From the NCBI RefSeq assembly GCF_050410795.1, contig NZ_CP191258.1:2790001-2854000 (forward strand): DNA of 64,000 nt, given 5' to 3'. Below, in pieces: positions 1 to 7,084 of this stretch; position 1 is the first letter of the stretch, and each line of letters opens with the position of its first letter. The stretch comes from Fontivita pretiosa. Lineage in GTDB: Bacteria; Planctomycetota; Phycisphaerae; Tepidisphaerales; Tepidisphaeraceae. The notes beneath the pieces are model-generated. The model was not told the origin of the DNA and made no database searches. It was given only the letters and a program-made list of their open reading frames with translations. The translations under genes were made by a program, and so were the position numbers.

Positions 1-1
1 C

Positions 2-331
2 TACGCCCATGAGAGCTGCGGACAATGCACGCCCTGTCGCGAAGGCTCGGCATGGATGCTCAAGATTCTGGATCGCATCCTCGATGGTGGAGGCCGAGCA
101 AAGGATCTGGAGCTGCTGCTGGAGCTGGAAAAGACTCAGGGGATCATGCCCGGCACGACGATCTGCGGATTGGCTGACGGCACGGCCTGGGCGACTCGCA
201 CCTTCATCAACAAGTACTACGAGGAGTTCGCGGCGCGATGTCCCGAGGAGCCGGCTATGAGGACAGTGCCGCTGACGATCAAGCGCGGGAATGTGAACGT
301 GCTGACGCCGATGGGCAGCAATACGCGTTAG
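2..331 (+). CDS. nuoF: NADH-quinone oxidoreductase subunit F, C-terminal end (partial)
   Basis: This is the 3' end of a gene that enters the window from the left. NuoF is the NADH- and FMN-binding subunit of respiratory complex I. The visible 109 residues open with the SCGQCTPCREG motif, three cysteines of the N3 4Fe-4S cluster, and the fourth ligand follows in TTICGLADG. The reading frame is open from base 2, so no start codon is visible. The C-terminal tail (RTVPLTIKRGNVNVL) is followed directly by a palindromic repeat and not by nuoG. Another complex I gene, nuoA, lies 22 kb away on the other strand, so the nuo genes are not in one operon here. Family assignment is firm from the cysteine motif. 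Confidence 0.93.
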   Translation, partial: YAHESCGQCTPCREGSAWMLKILDRILDGGGRAKDLELLLELEKTQGIMPGTTICGLADGTAWATRTFINKYYEEFAARCPEEPAMRTVPLTIKRGNVNVLTPMGSNTR

Positions 332-343
332 CGTGCTCGATGA

Positions 344-385
344 ATCCCGCGGCTGCGCTACGCTACGCCGCGGCGTAGCGCAGCC
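344..385. repeat. REP-like palindrome, copy 1 (left of RAYT gene)
   Basis: A 42-nt element that recurs at 1040-1081 with a single mismatch (base 360 against 1056). It folds into a hairpin with 13-nt perfect arms, 351-363 against 373-385, around a 9-nt loop. It lies 13 nt after the nuoF stop and could also end nuoF transcripts, but no T-tract follows. Confidence 0.85.
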
Positions 386-424
386 GGGGGATCACCCGTC
401 GATCCGCAATACACCTTCGTCAAC

Positions 425-958
425 TCAATCATCAAACACGAGTTTCATATACCATGCGACTGCCTGTGGTCCCTGACGGTCGCGCAGATATAGATACACC
501 TGCTTGCGGTGCGCTCGATTGCGCACAAGCCTGTGCATGTCGCCCCGCGCCCAGACCCGTCCGGGAATCGTCCGACGAATCGCGCGCGACGAGCGGTTCT
601 TGCAGATTCCGATCACACGATTGAATTCGCGAAGGTTCAGCGGCAGCTCACCCAGAATGTGCGCATGCTTCGCGGACACCGACACGATCAGCACCCGCAG
701 ACCCAGTTCGTGCAGCACCTGCGCGATCGTCTGCGCCACCAGCCCACGAAGCTCGTAAGGGATCTGGACCGGATCGGGATGTCGCTGCTGGTGAAATTGG
801 CGCAGCCCGGCGTGCTCGCTCGGTGGCGGCGGATTCCTGTAGTCGCCTGAAGAATGAATACGATGAGCTTTGCTGCGAAATCCCCGACTGTCGCCGGGAA
901 GCCAGGCGCAGTACGTGCCGATCATGACATGCCACCAGCGTCTGCCTGGAGCCGGCAT
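425..958 (-). CDS. REP-associated tyrosine transposase (RAYT, IS200-like Y1 family)
   Basis: A 177-residue protein of the single-domain HUH/Y1 transposase superfamily, the type domesticated in REP/RAYT systems. The N-terminus WWHVMIGTYCAWLPGDSRGF is typical of a RAYT subgroup. The HUH-like pair is in SAKHAHIL (H98, H100), and the candidate catalytic tyrosine is Y155 or Y157 in KQVYLYLRD. I start at the methionine of MPAPGRRWWH because the frame upstream (to 1168) is translated repeat DNA. Two copies of a palindromic 42-nt repeat flank the gene, which fits enzymes that act on REP hairpins. No terminal inverted repeats or accessory tnpB are present, so this looks like a resident RAYT and not a complete insertion sequence. 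Confidence 0.85.
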   Translation of the reverse strand: MPAPGRRWWHVMIGTYCAWLPGDSRGFRSKAHRIHSSGDYRNPPPPSEHAGLRQFHQQRHPDPVQIPYELRGLVAQTIAQVLHELGLRVLIVSVSAKHAHILGELPLNLREFNRVIGICKNRSSRAIRRTIPGRVWARGDMHRLVRNRAHRKQVYLYLRDRQGPQAVAWYMKLVFDD

Positions 959-1038
959 GTCGCGATCTTTCAAGTGCACTGCGGTATGGTCAAAAGCCGT
1001 CAGCGCCAGTGACAGCGGTGTTGTGCTGATGTGGCAGT

Positions 1039-1089
1039 GATCCCGCGGCTGCGCTGCGCTACGCCGCGGCGTAGCGCAGCCGCGGGATC
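1039..1089. repeat. REP-like palindrome, copy 2 (right of RAYT gene)
   Basis: Second copy of the 42-nt element (1040-1081), extended into a longer palindrome with perfect 17-nt arms 1039-1055 and 1073-1089. It lies 81 nt upstream of the RAYT start, on the opposite side of the gene from copy 1. Confidence 0.85.
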
Positions 1090-1118
1090 GCGAGATCGCG
1101 GGATCGCGGGATCGCGAC
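1086..1118. repeat. short tandem repeat of GATCGCGG units
   Basis: About four imperfect copies of an 8-9 bp unit (gatcgcga, gatcgcggg, atcgcggg, atcgcgac) directly abutting REP-like copy 2. The array probably grew by slippage from the end of the palindrome, which carries the same gatc edge. Confidence 0.7.
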
Positions 1119-1130
1119 AACGCGAGCTGT

Positions 1131-1604
1131 TCAAATCCCCTCGCCATCGGCATACGTTTCATCAGCACGAACGCAGTGCACGATCGGCTTACCCGACGCC
1201 ACCAGCGCCAGCGTGGCGCGATCCATCACCGAAGCCGTGAGGTTGCGAATCTCCAGAAATACGCGGCGGAACTTGCATCGCGGCTGCTGCGAGCAGGCCT
1301 GGTAGTTGGTCGCCGACACGCACTCGATGGGGGCGATGTAACCTTCGAAGTGCCGGATGATCTGACCCATGGTGATCTGATCGGGATCCATGCCCAGGAC
1401 AAAGCCGCCTTCGCGTCCGGCGATGCTGCGAACCCACCCGCGGCCGCGAAGGTCGATCATGATGTGCTCCAGGAATCGCCGCGGGATGTCGTTGCGTTCG
1501 GCCAGGGTGCGGATCGACACTGGCCTGGTCTGCTCCCCCTGATACACCTCCGTGAGATGGAACAGGACGCGAAGTGCGTAATCGGATTTGGCGGAAACTC
1601 GCAT
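1131..1604 (-). CDS. Rrf2-family transcriptional regulator (IscR-like)
   Basis: A 157-residue winged-helix regulator of the Rrf2 family, which includes IscR, NsrR and RirA. The N-terminus MRVSAKSDYALRVLFHL and the recognition region RTLAERNDIPRRFLEHIM (about residues 32-50) are family hallmarks. Three cysteines, C95, C104 and C110, are spaced CX8CX5C in the region where family members bind an iron-sulfur cluster; the first spacing is longer than in IscR. A GAGG lies 4 nt upstream of the start. The gene sits 89 nt downstream of a cysteine desulfurase on the same strand, suggesting feedback control of Fe-S assembly, although the order is opposite to the usual iscR-iscS. The effector is inferred. 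Confidence 0.9.
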   Translation of the reverse strand: MRVSAKSDYALRVLFHLTEVYQGEQTRPVSIRTLAERNDIPRRFLEHIMIDLRGRGWVRSIAGREGGFVLGMDPDQITMGQIIRHFEGYIAPIECVSATNYQACSQQPRCKFRRVFLEIRNLTASVMDRATLALVASGKPIVHCVRADETYADGEGI

Positions 1605-1693
1605 GCTCCCTCACGCGGCTGAGTAAACCGACATTCTCGATCGATTTGGCCGGATTTTGTCCCAGCCAAAAAGTGCAGCAGCGCGGCGGCGCT

Positions 1694-2869
1694 TCACTCG
1701 AGCCTGAACTTGGCCTTGCCTCGAAGCTTGCCTACGGTGCAGCTCAGGCGATCAATGACGAAATCAACCTCTTCCTCGGTGTTGCGTCGACCCAGGGAAA
1801 ACCGCAGCGACGAGAACGCCAGCGCGCTGGGCACCCCCAATGCGCGCAGCACGTACGACGGCTCCAGGCTGGCACTGGTGCAGGCCGAACCGCTGCTGAC
1901 CGCGATGTCGCTCATCGCCAGCAACAGCTCGTCGTGATCCACGCCCGCGAAGCTGAGGTTGGTCATGTGCGGCAGACGATCCGGCTCATAGCCATTGACC
2001 TGCACTCCATCCACCTGCTCGATGATCCCGGCCTGCAGACGGTCCCTGAGCCGGCGCAGGCGCGCCATCTCGCTGGCCATTTCCTTCATGGCGATTTCGC
2101 AGGCGGCGCCGACGCCGACCACGCCGGGCACGTTGATCGTTCCGCTGCGGTAGCCGCGCTCGTGTCCCCCGCCGTCCATGTGCGCCGCCAGCTCGATGCG
2201 CTGCGGCTTATTTCTCACGTACAGACACCCGCATCCCTTGGGGCCGTAAAACTTGTGCCCCGACAGCGACAACAGATCGACGTTGTCGGCCACCACGTCG
2301 ATCGGCACCTTGCCTACCGCCTGCGTGGCGTCGGTGTGGAACAGCACGCCTTTTTCCCGGCAGATTTGCCCGATCTGCCGGATCGGCTGTATGGTGCCGA
2401 TCTCGTTGTTGGCCCACATGATCGAGACCAGGATGGTATCCGCGCGGATCGCATCGCGCAGTTCATCCAGGTCGATTCGCCCGAATCGATCAACCCCCAG
2501 ATACGTGACCTCGTAACCCCACTTCTGAAGCCGCTTGCACGTGTCCAGCACTGCCTTGTGCTCGGTCACCTGCGTGATGATGTGTCTGCCGCGATGGCGG
2601 TGCGCCTCGGCCACACCTTTAAGCGCCAGATTGTTCGACTCCGTGGCGCCGCTGGTCCAGACGATCGCATCCGGGCGGGCATTGAGCAGAGCCGCGACCT
2701 GCTGGCGGGCCTTGTCCACGGCTGCTTCGGCTTCCCATCCGAAGCTGTGCGCCCGGCTGGCGGCGTTGCCGAAAATCTCCATGAAATAGGGCCTCATCGC
2801 CTCGAACACCCGCGGGTCCAGCGGGGTGGTGGCGTTGTGGTCCATGTAGATCGGAAGTTTGACAGCCAT
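1694..2869 (-). CDS. iscS: Cysteine desulfurase (IscS/NifS family)
   Basis: A PLP-dependent enzyme that removes sulfur from L-cysteine as an enzyme persulfide for Fe-S cluster and thio-cofactor synthesis. From M1 of MAVKLPIYMDHNATTPLDP: the PLP-stacking histidine is H104 (TEHKAV), the Schiff-base lysine is K206 (SGHKFYGPKG), and the persulfide cysteine is C330 in SSGSACTS. The loop is the long group I type. The length (391 aa) is normal for the family. An in-frame start 12 codons upstream (2905) would overlap the preceding gene by 4 nt, but family members begin near MKLPIYMDHNATT, so I use 2869; neither start has a clear Shine-Dalgarno. An Rrf2 regulator follows downstream; no iscU or sufE is visible. 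Confidence 0.94.
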   Translation of the reverse strand: MAVKLPIYMDHNATTPLDPRVFEAMRPYFMEIFGNAASRAHSFGWEAEAAVDKARQQVAALLNARPDAIVWTSGATESNNLALKGVAEAHRHRGRHIITQVTEHKAVLDTCKRLQKWGYEVTYLGVDRFGRIDLDELRDAIRADTILVSIMWANNEIGTIQPIRQIGQICREKGVLFHTDATQAVGKVPIDVVADNVDLLSLSGHKFYGPKGCGCLYVRNKPQRIELAAHMDGGGHERGYRSGTINVPGVVGVGAACEIAMKEMASEMARLRRLRDRLQAGIIEQVDGVQVNGYEPDRLPHMTNLSFAGVDHDELLLAMSDIAVSSGSACTSASLEPSYVLRALGVPSALAFSSLRFSLGRRNTEEEVDFVIDRLSCTVGKLRGKAKFRLE

Positions 2870-2901
2870 CGTGGGTACGAAATCGTTGCAGTTGCATCCA
2901 A

Positions 2902-5118
2902 TCATCGATCATGCCGCGGCGCAGCACTCGAGACTGCGTTGCGTCGCGGCCTTGCGGCGCGGCCCGGCCGCTTCAGAAGCCCGGCCACGCAGGCAAGCAA
3001 TCCCGCGGCCGCGGGCTCGGGAAGAAGCCCCGATTGAATCGCCCGCAGCGCCGCAAGGTACTCGTCGCCAAACCGCATAGTATGCTCCAGGATCATCGCC
3101 TCGGCCAGTGCCCCAGACTGGTTCACGTACGCGTTGTCGATCAGCGCATAATCCGTGGCATCGATCGCGCCACTGTAATCAAAATCGCCATTGATCCATC
3201 CGGAGAGGCTGTTGACGTAGCCATTGTCAATGAGGCTGTAGTCGGTGGCGTCGATGCTGCCGGAAAGGTCCGCATCGCCGAAATACGTGAACTTCACCAG
3301 CACGGCGCTTGAGCTGAGCGAGCCGATGCCGGCGAATTCGCTGTAGATCGGCCCGCTGCCTCCCACCTGCGCCAGGTCGTTGAGGATGGCACCCAGCCCG
3401 TACAGGAAGCTGCCCGCCGCCGCGTTCTGCGCCGCCGCCTGCGTCGAGCCGATCCCCTTGCCGCCCCAGTCAAACGCCCCGCCATTTTCCAGCGCGGATT
3501 TGATCTTCGCGGTGGTGCTGGCGATGCTGCCGCTGTTGATGATCAGACTGTTGTTGTTCAGATCCAGTCGCGCGATGTTGGCGATGGCCAGACGTGTCAG
3601 CACGCTGGTGCCGCCGACGCTGTTGGCCGTGCCCTTCGCGCTGATCCGCACGGTGCCATTGGTGATGTCCAGTGCGTGCGCCCGGACGTTCTCGAACTGC
3701 ACGACGCCGGCGCCGCTCTTGACGATCGTTCGACCCTCGGCCAGGACCTGCCCCGTCAGCGTCAGCGCGCTGCCCGCCGTCGAAACATTCACGTTCAGGT
3801 TGTTGTTGAGCACGATCGGGTTCTGGATCGTGTGACTTCCCGCCAGCACGTTCAGCGCCGCCTGTCCGTAGAACGATGCGTCAAGCGTGATGGTGCTGCT
3901 TCCGGCGATGGTGTAGCTGGCGGTGGGGTGGTCGAAGTTGATCACGCCGACGGTGATGGGCGCGACGACGGTGACGACTTGCGGCGCGGTGATCAGCCCG
4001 CCGAACGTCCCGAAGTTGGCCACGCTGTTGGCGCCCGTGGGCACGCCGCCGAACCAGTTCTGCGGCGCCGTGACGGTCCAGTCGCCGCCGCTGTTCACCG
4101 CCCACTGCGCCGAAACCGGCAGCGCCGCGTGCGTCACGTTCAGCACGATCGTCCCGAAGTAGTCATTGAAGCTGTTCGGCGTCGGCTGGTAGTACTGCCA
4201 GGTCCCCAGCGGGCCGCTGAGCACGGACGTGAAGGTTCCGCTGTCCACGTCGTAGTGAATCGGCGCGCGAAGGACTTCCTCGACGTAGGTATCCCCGGCG
4301 AATGTCGGCGTCGCCGACGAAACAGCGATGTAATACTCGCCGGCCGGCAACGCGTCGTATCGATTCCACGTCGCCCCCGGACCCACTCGCGCCCGGTCGT
4401 AGTAGCGCCACCCTGGCTGGTTTCGCGGCTGGCCCGTCGAGGGGTTGATCACGGGATTGTTGTCGTGATCCAGCATGATCGGGCTCAGCGCCGTTTCCCA
4501 CACGTCGTATTCGTTCAGCCAGGTCGGGTAGTACGGCGGGTAGTACTTCTGCGCGTTGCCCTCGTTTCCCGGCGCCGCCCAGCCGCTGTAGGGGTTGGGG
4601 TCGTTGGGGTCGGCGTTCCAACGCGGATTGGTCGGTGCGTCCGGTATGAAGTACAGCTCGCTGAGACCCTGGGCGTAATACCATTTCGTCGGATCATTGG
4701 TGTAGGTGGGATACTGCGCGATCGGCAGGCCGTTCAAATCGACGGTCTGACGCGAGATCGCCACCTTCGTGCCGTCGGCGCGGTACACCGCGATCTGCGT
4801 CTCGTTGGTGCTGCCCAGCACCGGGCCGCCGCTGCCCGTCGAAATGCTCGATCCCAGCGTATCGAACTTGACCATGCTCTGGCCGTCACTGGTGTATTTG
4901 AACCAGTAAAGACGCGGATAATCTCCCGGATCATTGAGCGAAAACGACAGAATCCGCGAGAAGGTCTGAACGTTGTTGTAATCCACGCCGACGGCGGCGG
5001 TATACTCGGCGGCGGGATTGGCCGTGACCGGCGGAGGAAACGCGCCAAGCGCCTGGTGGATGGATGCTCCAAAACTGGAGAGTGCGACTGCGCCCAACGC
5101 CTTCAAATAGCGTCTCAT
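2902..5118 (-). CDS. Secreted PEP-CTERM/dockerin-like surface protein, copy 1
   Basis: A roughly 738-residue exported protein. I use the ATG at 5118, which has GAGG 6 nt upstream; another ATG lies at 5130. The N-terminus is a short signal peptide (RRYLKALGAVALSSFGASIHQALG). The middle (about 345-590) is rich in short beta-strand repeats of the autotransporter-associated type (DWTVTAPQNWFGGVP; TITLDASF; LDLNNNSLII). Near residue 618 are two dockerin-like calcium loops, GDADLSGSIDATDYSLIDN and GDFDYSGAIDATDYALIDN. The C-terminus carries PEP, a short hydrophobic stretch and an Arg-rich tail, the PEP-CTERM sorting signal read by exosortase, followed by about 12 extra residues. It is a paralog of the protein encoded at 9414-11573, and each is divergent from a pseudopilin. 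Function is unknown; cell-surface or envelope location is inferred. Confidence 0.85.
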   Translation of the reverse strand: MRRYLKALGAVALSSFGASIHQALGAFPPPVTANPAAEYTAAVGVDYNNVQTFSRILSFSLNDPGDYPRLYWFKYTSDGQSMVKFDTLGSSISTGSGGPVLGSTNETQIAVYRADGTKVAISRQTVDLNGLPIAQYPTYTNDPTKWYYAQGLSELYFIPDAPTNPRWNADPNDPNPYSGWAAPGNEGNAQKYYPPYYPTWLNEYDVWETALSPIMLDHDNNPVINPSTGQPRNQPGWRYYDRARVGPGATWNRYDALPAGEYYIAVSSATPTFAGDTYVEEVLRAPIHYDVDSGTFTSVLSGPLGTWQYYQPTPNSFNDYFGTIVLNVTHAALPVSAQWAVNSGGDWTVTAPQNWFGGVPTGANSVANFGTFGGLITAPQVVTVVAPITVGVINFDHPTASYTIAGSSTITLDASFYGQAALNVLAGSHTIQNPIVLNNNLNVNVSTAGSALTLTGQVLAEGRTIVKSGAGVVQFENVRAHALDITNGTVRISAKGTANSVGGTSVLTRLAIANIARLDLNNNSLIINSGSIASTTAKIKSALENGGAFDWGGKGIGSTQAAAQNAAAGSFLYGLGAILNDLAQVGGSGPIYSEFAGIGSLSSSAVLVKFTYFGDADLSGSIDATDYSLIDNGYVNSLSGWINGDFDYSGAIDATDYALIDNAYVNQSGALAEAMILEHTMRFGDEYLAALRAIQSGLLPEPAAAGLLACVAGLLKRPGRAARPRRNAVSSAAPRHDR

Positions 5119-5164
5119 GTCTTGCCTCATTTAGCCCAACTAAGGAATCACGACCAGGTCGTAC

Positions 5165-5193
5165 TTTACTTTATTGTTCGCGCGATTTATAGT
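5165..5193 (+). promoter_or_regulatory. Probable sigma-70-type promoter for the pseudopilin at 5261
   Basis: A -35-like TTTACT (5165-5170), a 17-bp spacer and a -10-like TATAGT (5188-5193) lie in an AT-rich gap between divergent genes. The predicted start point is about 60 nt upstream of the ATG, which has AAGGGAAGG as its ribosome-binding site. Consensus match only. Confidence 0.4.
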
Positions 5194-5260
5194 GAAAAAC
5201 TGCTCGCCGGGCCCCTGCGGCGTCGCCAATCCGTCTCGTGCCTGAGAAGGGAAGGCCCCA

Positions 5261-6100
5261 ATGAATGTGAAGCACCACATGCCCGCGGCTGGCAATTCGC
5301 ATCGCGCATTCACGCTGATCGAATTGCTGGTCGTCATCGGCATCATCGCCATCCTCATTGGGATCCTGCTGCCCACCCTGATCCGCGCCCGTGCCCGGGC
5401 CAGCGACCTCAAGTGCGCTTCCAATGTTCGCCAGATCGTCACCGCCTTTCGCATCTACGCCGCCGAGAATCGGGACTTTTTCCCCCCGGCGCAGGACGCC
5501 GACGGCATCACCTGGCACGTGAAACTGTGGGACCGCGTGATCGGCAGACGATTTCCCGGCAACGATTACACCGGCGGGGGAACCTACGAGTATCTGAAAG
5601 ACACGGTCTACGAGTGCCCTCAGGCGGGCAACAGCCGAGCCGGATACAACCAGTCCGACCATCGCTGCAACGGCTACGCCATGAACCTGTGCCCGCCGGG
5701 CAGTCGCGGCCCACGCAGCCAGACCGACGCCAACGTCGTGTTCCGCATCGTGGAATCCAAGAAGCTGTCGGCGGTGCGGGATCCATCCCAGACGATGCTG
5801 CTGAGCGACTCGGTGGGCTTTTATGTCGAGTACTACGATCGTGGGCGAGCCATGAATCATATGGACTTGCCTGGATATCAGGGCGGTATGGTCCGCGCTT
5901 TGGGCAGACACGGAAAACTCAAGGATTCCTGGAACGTCGCGTTTTTTGATGGCACCGTCCGACTGCTTCAGTTCAAGCAGGTGCCCGGCACGCCCGACAA
6001 ATATTACCTCCAGTCCGCCTGGCTGCCGCCGGCCAAGCTCGTCGAAGCCGCCGACATCAACGCCGAGACCAAGTACTTCTGGGTGGGCAAGGCGCGCTGA
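5261..6100 (+). CDS. Pseudopilin-like protein (prepilin N-terminal methylation motif)
   Basis: A 279-residue protein with a type II secretion/type IV pilin-style leader: residues 1-16, then FTLIELLVVIGIIAILIGILL as the hydrophobic helix with the conserved Glu at +5 (E21). The residue before the cleavage point is Ala (A16) rather than the usual Gly. The body resembles the large planctomycete family of secreted pseudopilin-like proteins; near the end HGKLKDSWNVAFFDGTVRLL resembles the H-X9-DG signature but with a 12-residue spacing. The gene is divergent from a PEP-CTERM/dockerin protein. No pilin assembly ATPase or peptidase is nearby, so the role (envelope, substrate display or secretion) is open. 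Confidence 0.88.
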   Translation: MNVKHHMPAAGNSHRAFTLIELLVVIGIIAILIGILLPTLIRARARASDLKCASNVRQIVTAFRIYAAENRDFFPPAQDADGITWHVKLWDRVIGRRFPGNDYTGGGTYEYLKDTVYECPQAGNSRAGYNQSDHRCNGYAMNLCPPGSRGPRSQTDANVVFRIVESKKLSAVRDPSQTMLLSDSVGFYVEYYDRGRAMNHMDLPGYQGGMVRALGRHGKLKDSWNVAFFDGTVRLLQFKQVPGTPDKYYLQSAWLPPAKLVEAADINAETKYFWVGKAR

Positions 6101-6109
6101 CGCCAGCGC
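6094..6109. terminator. Short hairpin between convergent genes
   Basis: GCGCTG (6094-6099) pairs with CAGCGC (6104-6109) around a 4-nt loop, overlapping the pseudopilin stop codon and facing a convergent protease gene. No T-tract is present, so termination is only a guess. Confidence 0.25.
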
Positions 6110-6116
6110 ACTGTGC

Positions 6117-7055
6117 TTACTGCTCCTGCGGTTTGATGATCATGTCCCGCAGCGACTCCACCGGCACGCATCGCCGCTCAACCATCTGCGCATAGGTCGG
6201 CGCCGGCATCGTGCTCGGCGACGTTGTTGGGTTATCGTTGATCGTCGCGTTCAGCGGTGAGGTGCGGGCCACAATTCCAATCACCTGCCCCCGATCGTTC
6301 AGCACCGGCGCTCCGCTGGAACCCAGCGCGTACTCCGCAGTGATCGAGATCATCGGAATCGTCTGATTCGCCCAGCGTGATTCGAACCGTCGCGACACGA
6401 AACCCGACGTGAACGTGTAGTACCGTCCGCCGGGATGGTGAATGACGTGCGCGGGGGTGGCGACGTCGGCGGGGGCGTCGGCCAGCGGCAGGGCGGGCAG
6501 GTTGTCCACTTCCTTCAGGTCGATCTTGAGGATCGCCAGATCATGCGCCTTGCTCGCCGCCAGGATCTGCCGCACCGGAAATACTCGCACCCTGTGATCC
6601 GCCACCGCAAGCGTCTTGTTGCGCTCGGGCGCCTGATCCACGACGTGATAATTGGTGACGACGATGCCGGCGGATGAGTCGATGATAAACCCGCTTCCGC
6701 CATTGAGGTGCCAGTTGGGGCAGCGGTCGCACTTGTAGATTCGCCCGACAACCACGACCGCATCACGGGCGCGCAGGTAGACTTCTCGCGGCGGCAGAGG
6801 TGACTGCGACGTCTGGATCGGACTGAGGTCCAGTTGGATTGTTGCACGATCCAGTCCCTTGCGAAGCTGCTCCATCGGCACGAAGTCGTCGCTGTTGGCG
6901 ATCCGGGCCGCCGCCGCGTCCTGCCGGCGGTTGCGCTCGGCGTCGATCTCGATCGCATCCGACAATCGTGATGCGTCGAGCAGACAGATTTGCTCCGCGG
7001 GCGCCACAGGGGCGCAGAGCGCACAAACAAGACACAGTGAGCTCAACGTCTTCAT
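6117..7055 (-). CDS. Exported trypsin-like serine protease (S1/DegP-type fold)
   Basis: A 312-residue protein with an N-terminal signal peptide (MKTLSSLCLVCALCAPVAPA). The protease domain starts near residue 115. The catalytic triad is readable as H137 (VTNYHVVD), D172 (HDLAILKI) and S247 (ALGSSGAPV). No PDZ domain follows, unlike DegP/HtrA. A CDRCPNW stretch (C109, C112) just before the domain could form a disulfide or bind metal. It probably cleaves proteins in the periplasm or outside the cell. It lies on the same strand as a TlpA-like thioredoxin protein 29 nt upstream, between two secreted-protein/pseudopilin cassettes, so a role in maturing those surface proteins is possible but inferred. 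Confidence 0.85.
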   Translation of the reverse strand: MKTLSSLCLVCALCAPVAPAEQICLLDASRLSDAIEIDAERNRRQDAAAARIANSDDFVPMEQLRKGLDRATIQLDLSPIQTSQSPLPPREVYLRARDAVVVVGRIYKCDRCPNWHLNGGSGFIIDSSAGIVVTNYHVVDQAPERNKTLAVADHRVRVFPVRQILAASKAHDLAILKIDLKEVDNLPALPLADAPADVATPAHVIHHPGGRYYTFTSGFVSRRFESRWANQTIPMISITAEYALGSSGAPVLNDRGQVIGIVARTSPLNATINDNPTTSPSTMPAPTYAQMVERRCVPVESLRDMIIKPQEQ

Positions 7056-7084
7056 CGATTCTCGCCCTGCAACGCGCGGCGCGC

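Noticed and set aside
425..958. Complete IS200/IS605 element
   Set aside because: No tnpB and no element ends beyond the two palindromes; a resident RAYT explains the layout better.
1574..3037. 487-codon plus-strand frame over iscS
   Set aside because: Antisense of a well-conserved desulfurase; no family resemblance.
3676..5949. Long plus-strand frame of 757 codons opposite the PEP-CTERM/dockerin gene
   Set aside because: It is the antisense shadow of a high-GC gene: Arg/His/Asp-rich with no recognisable motif, and it also runs through the pseudopilin in another frame.
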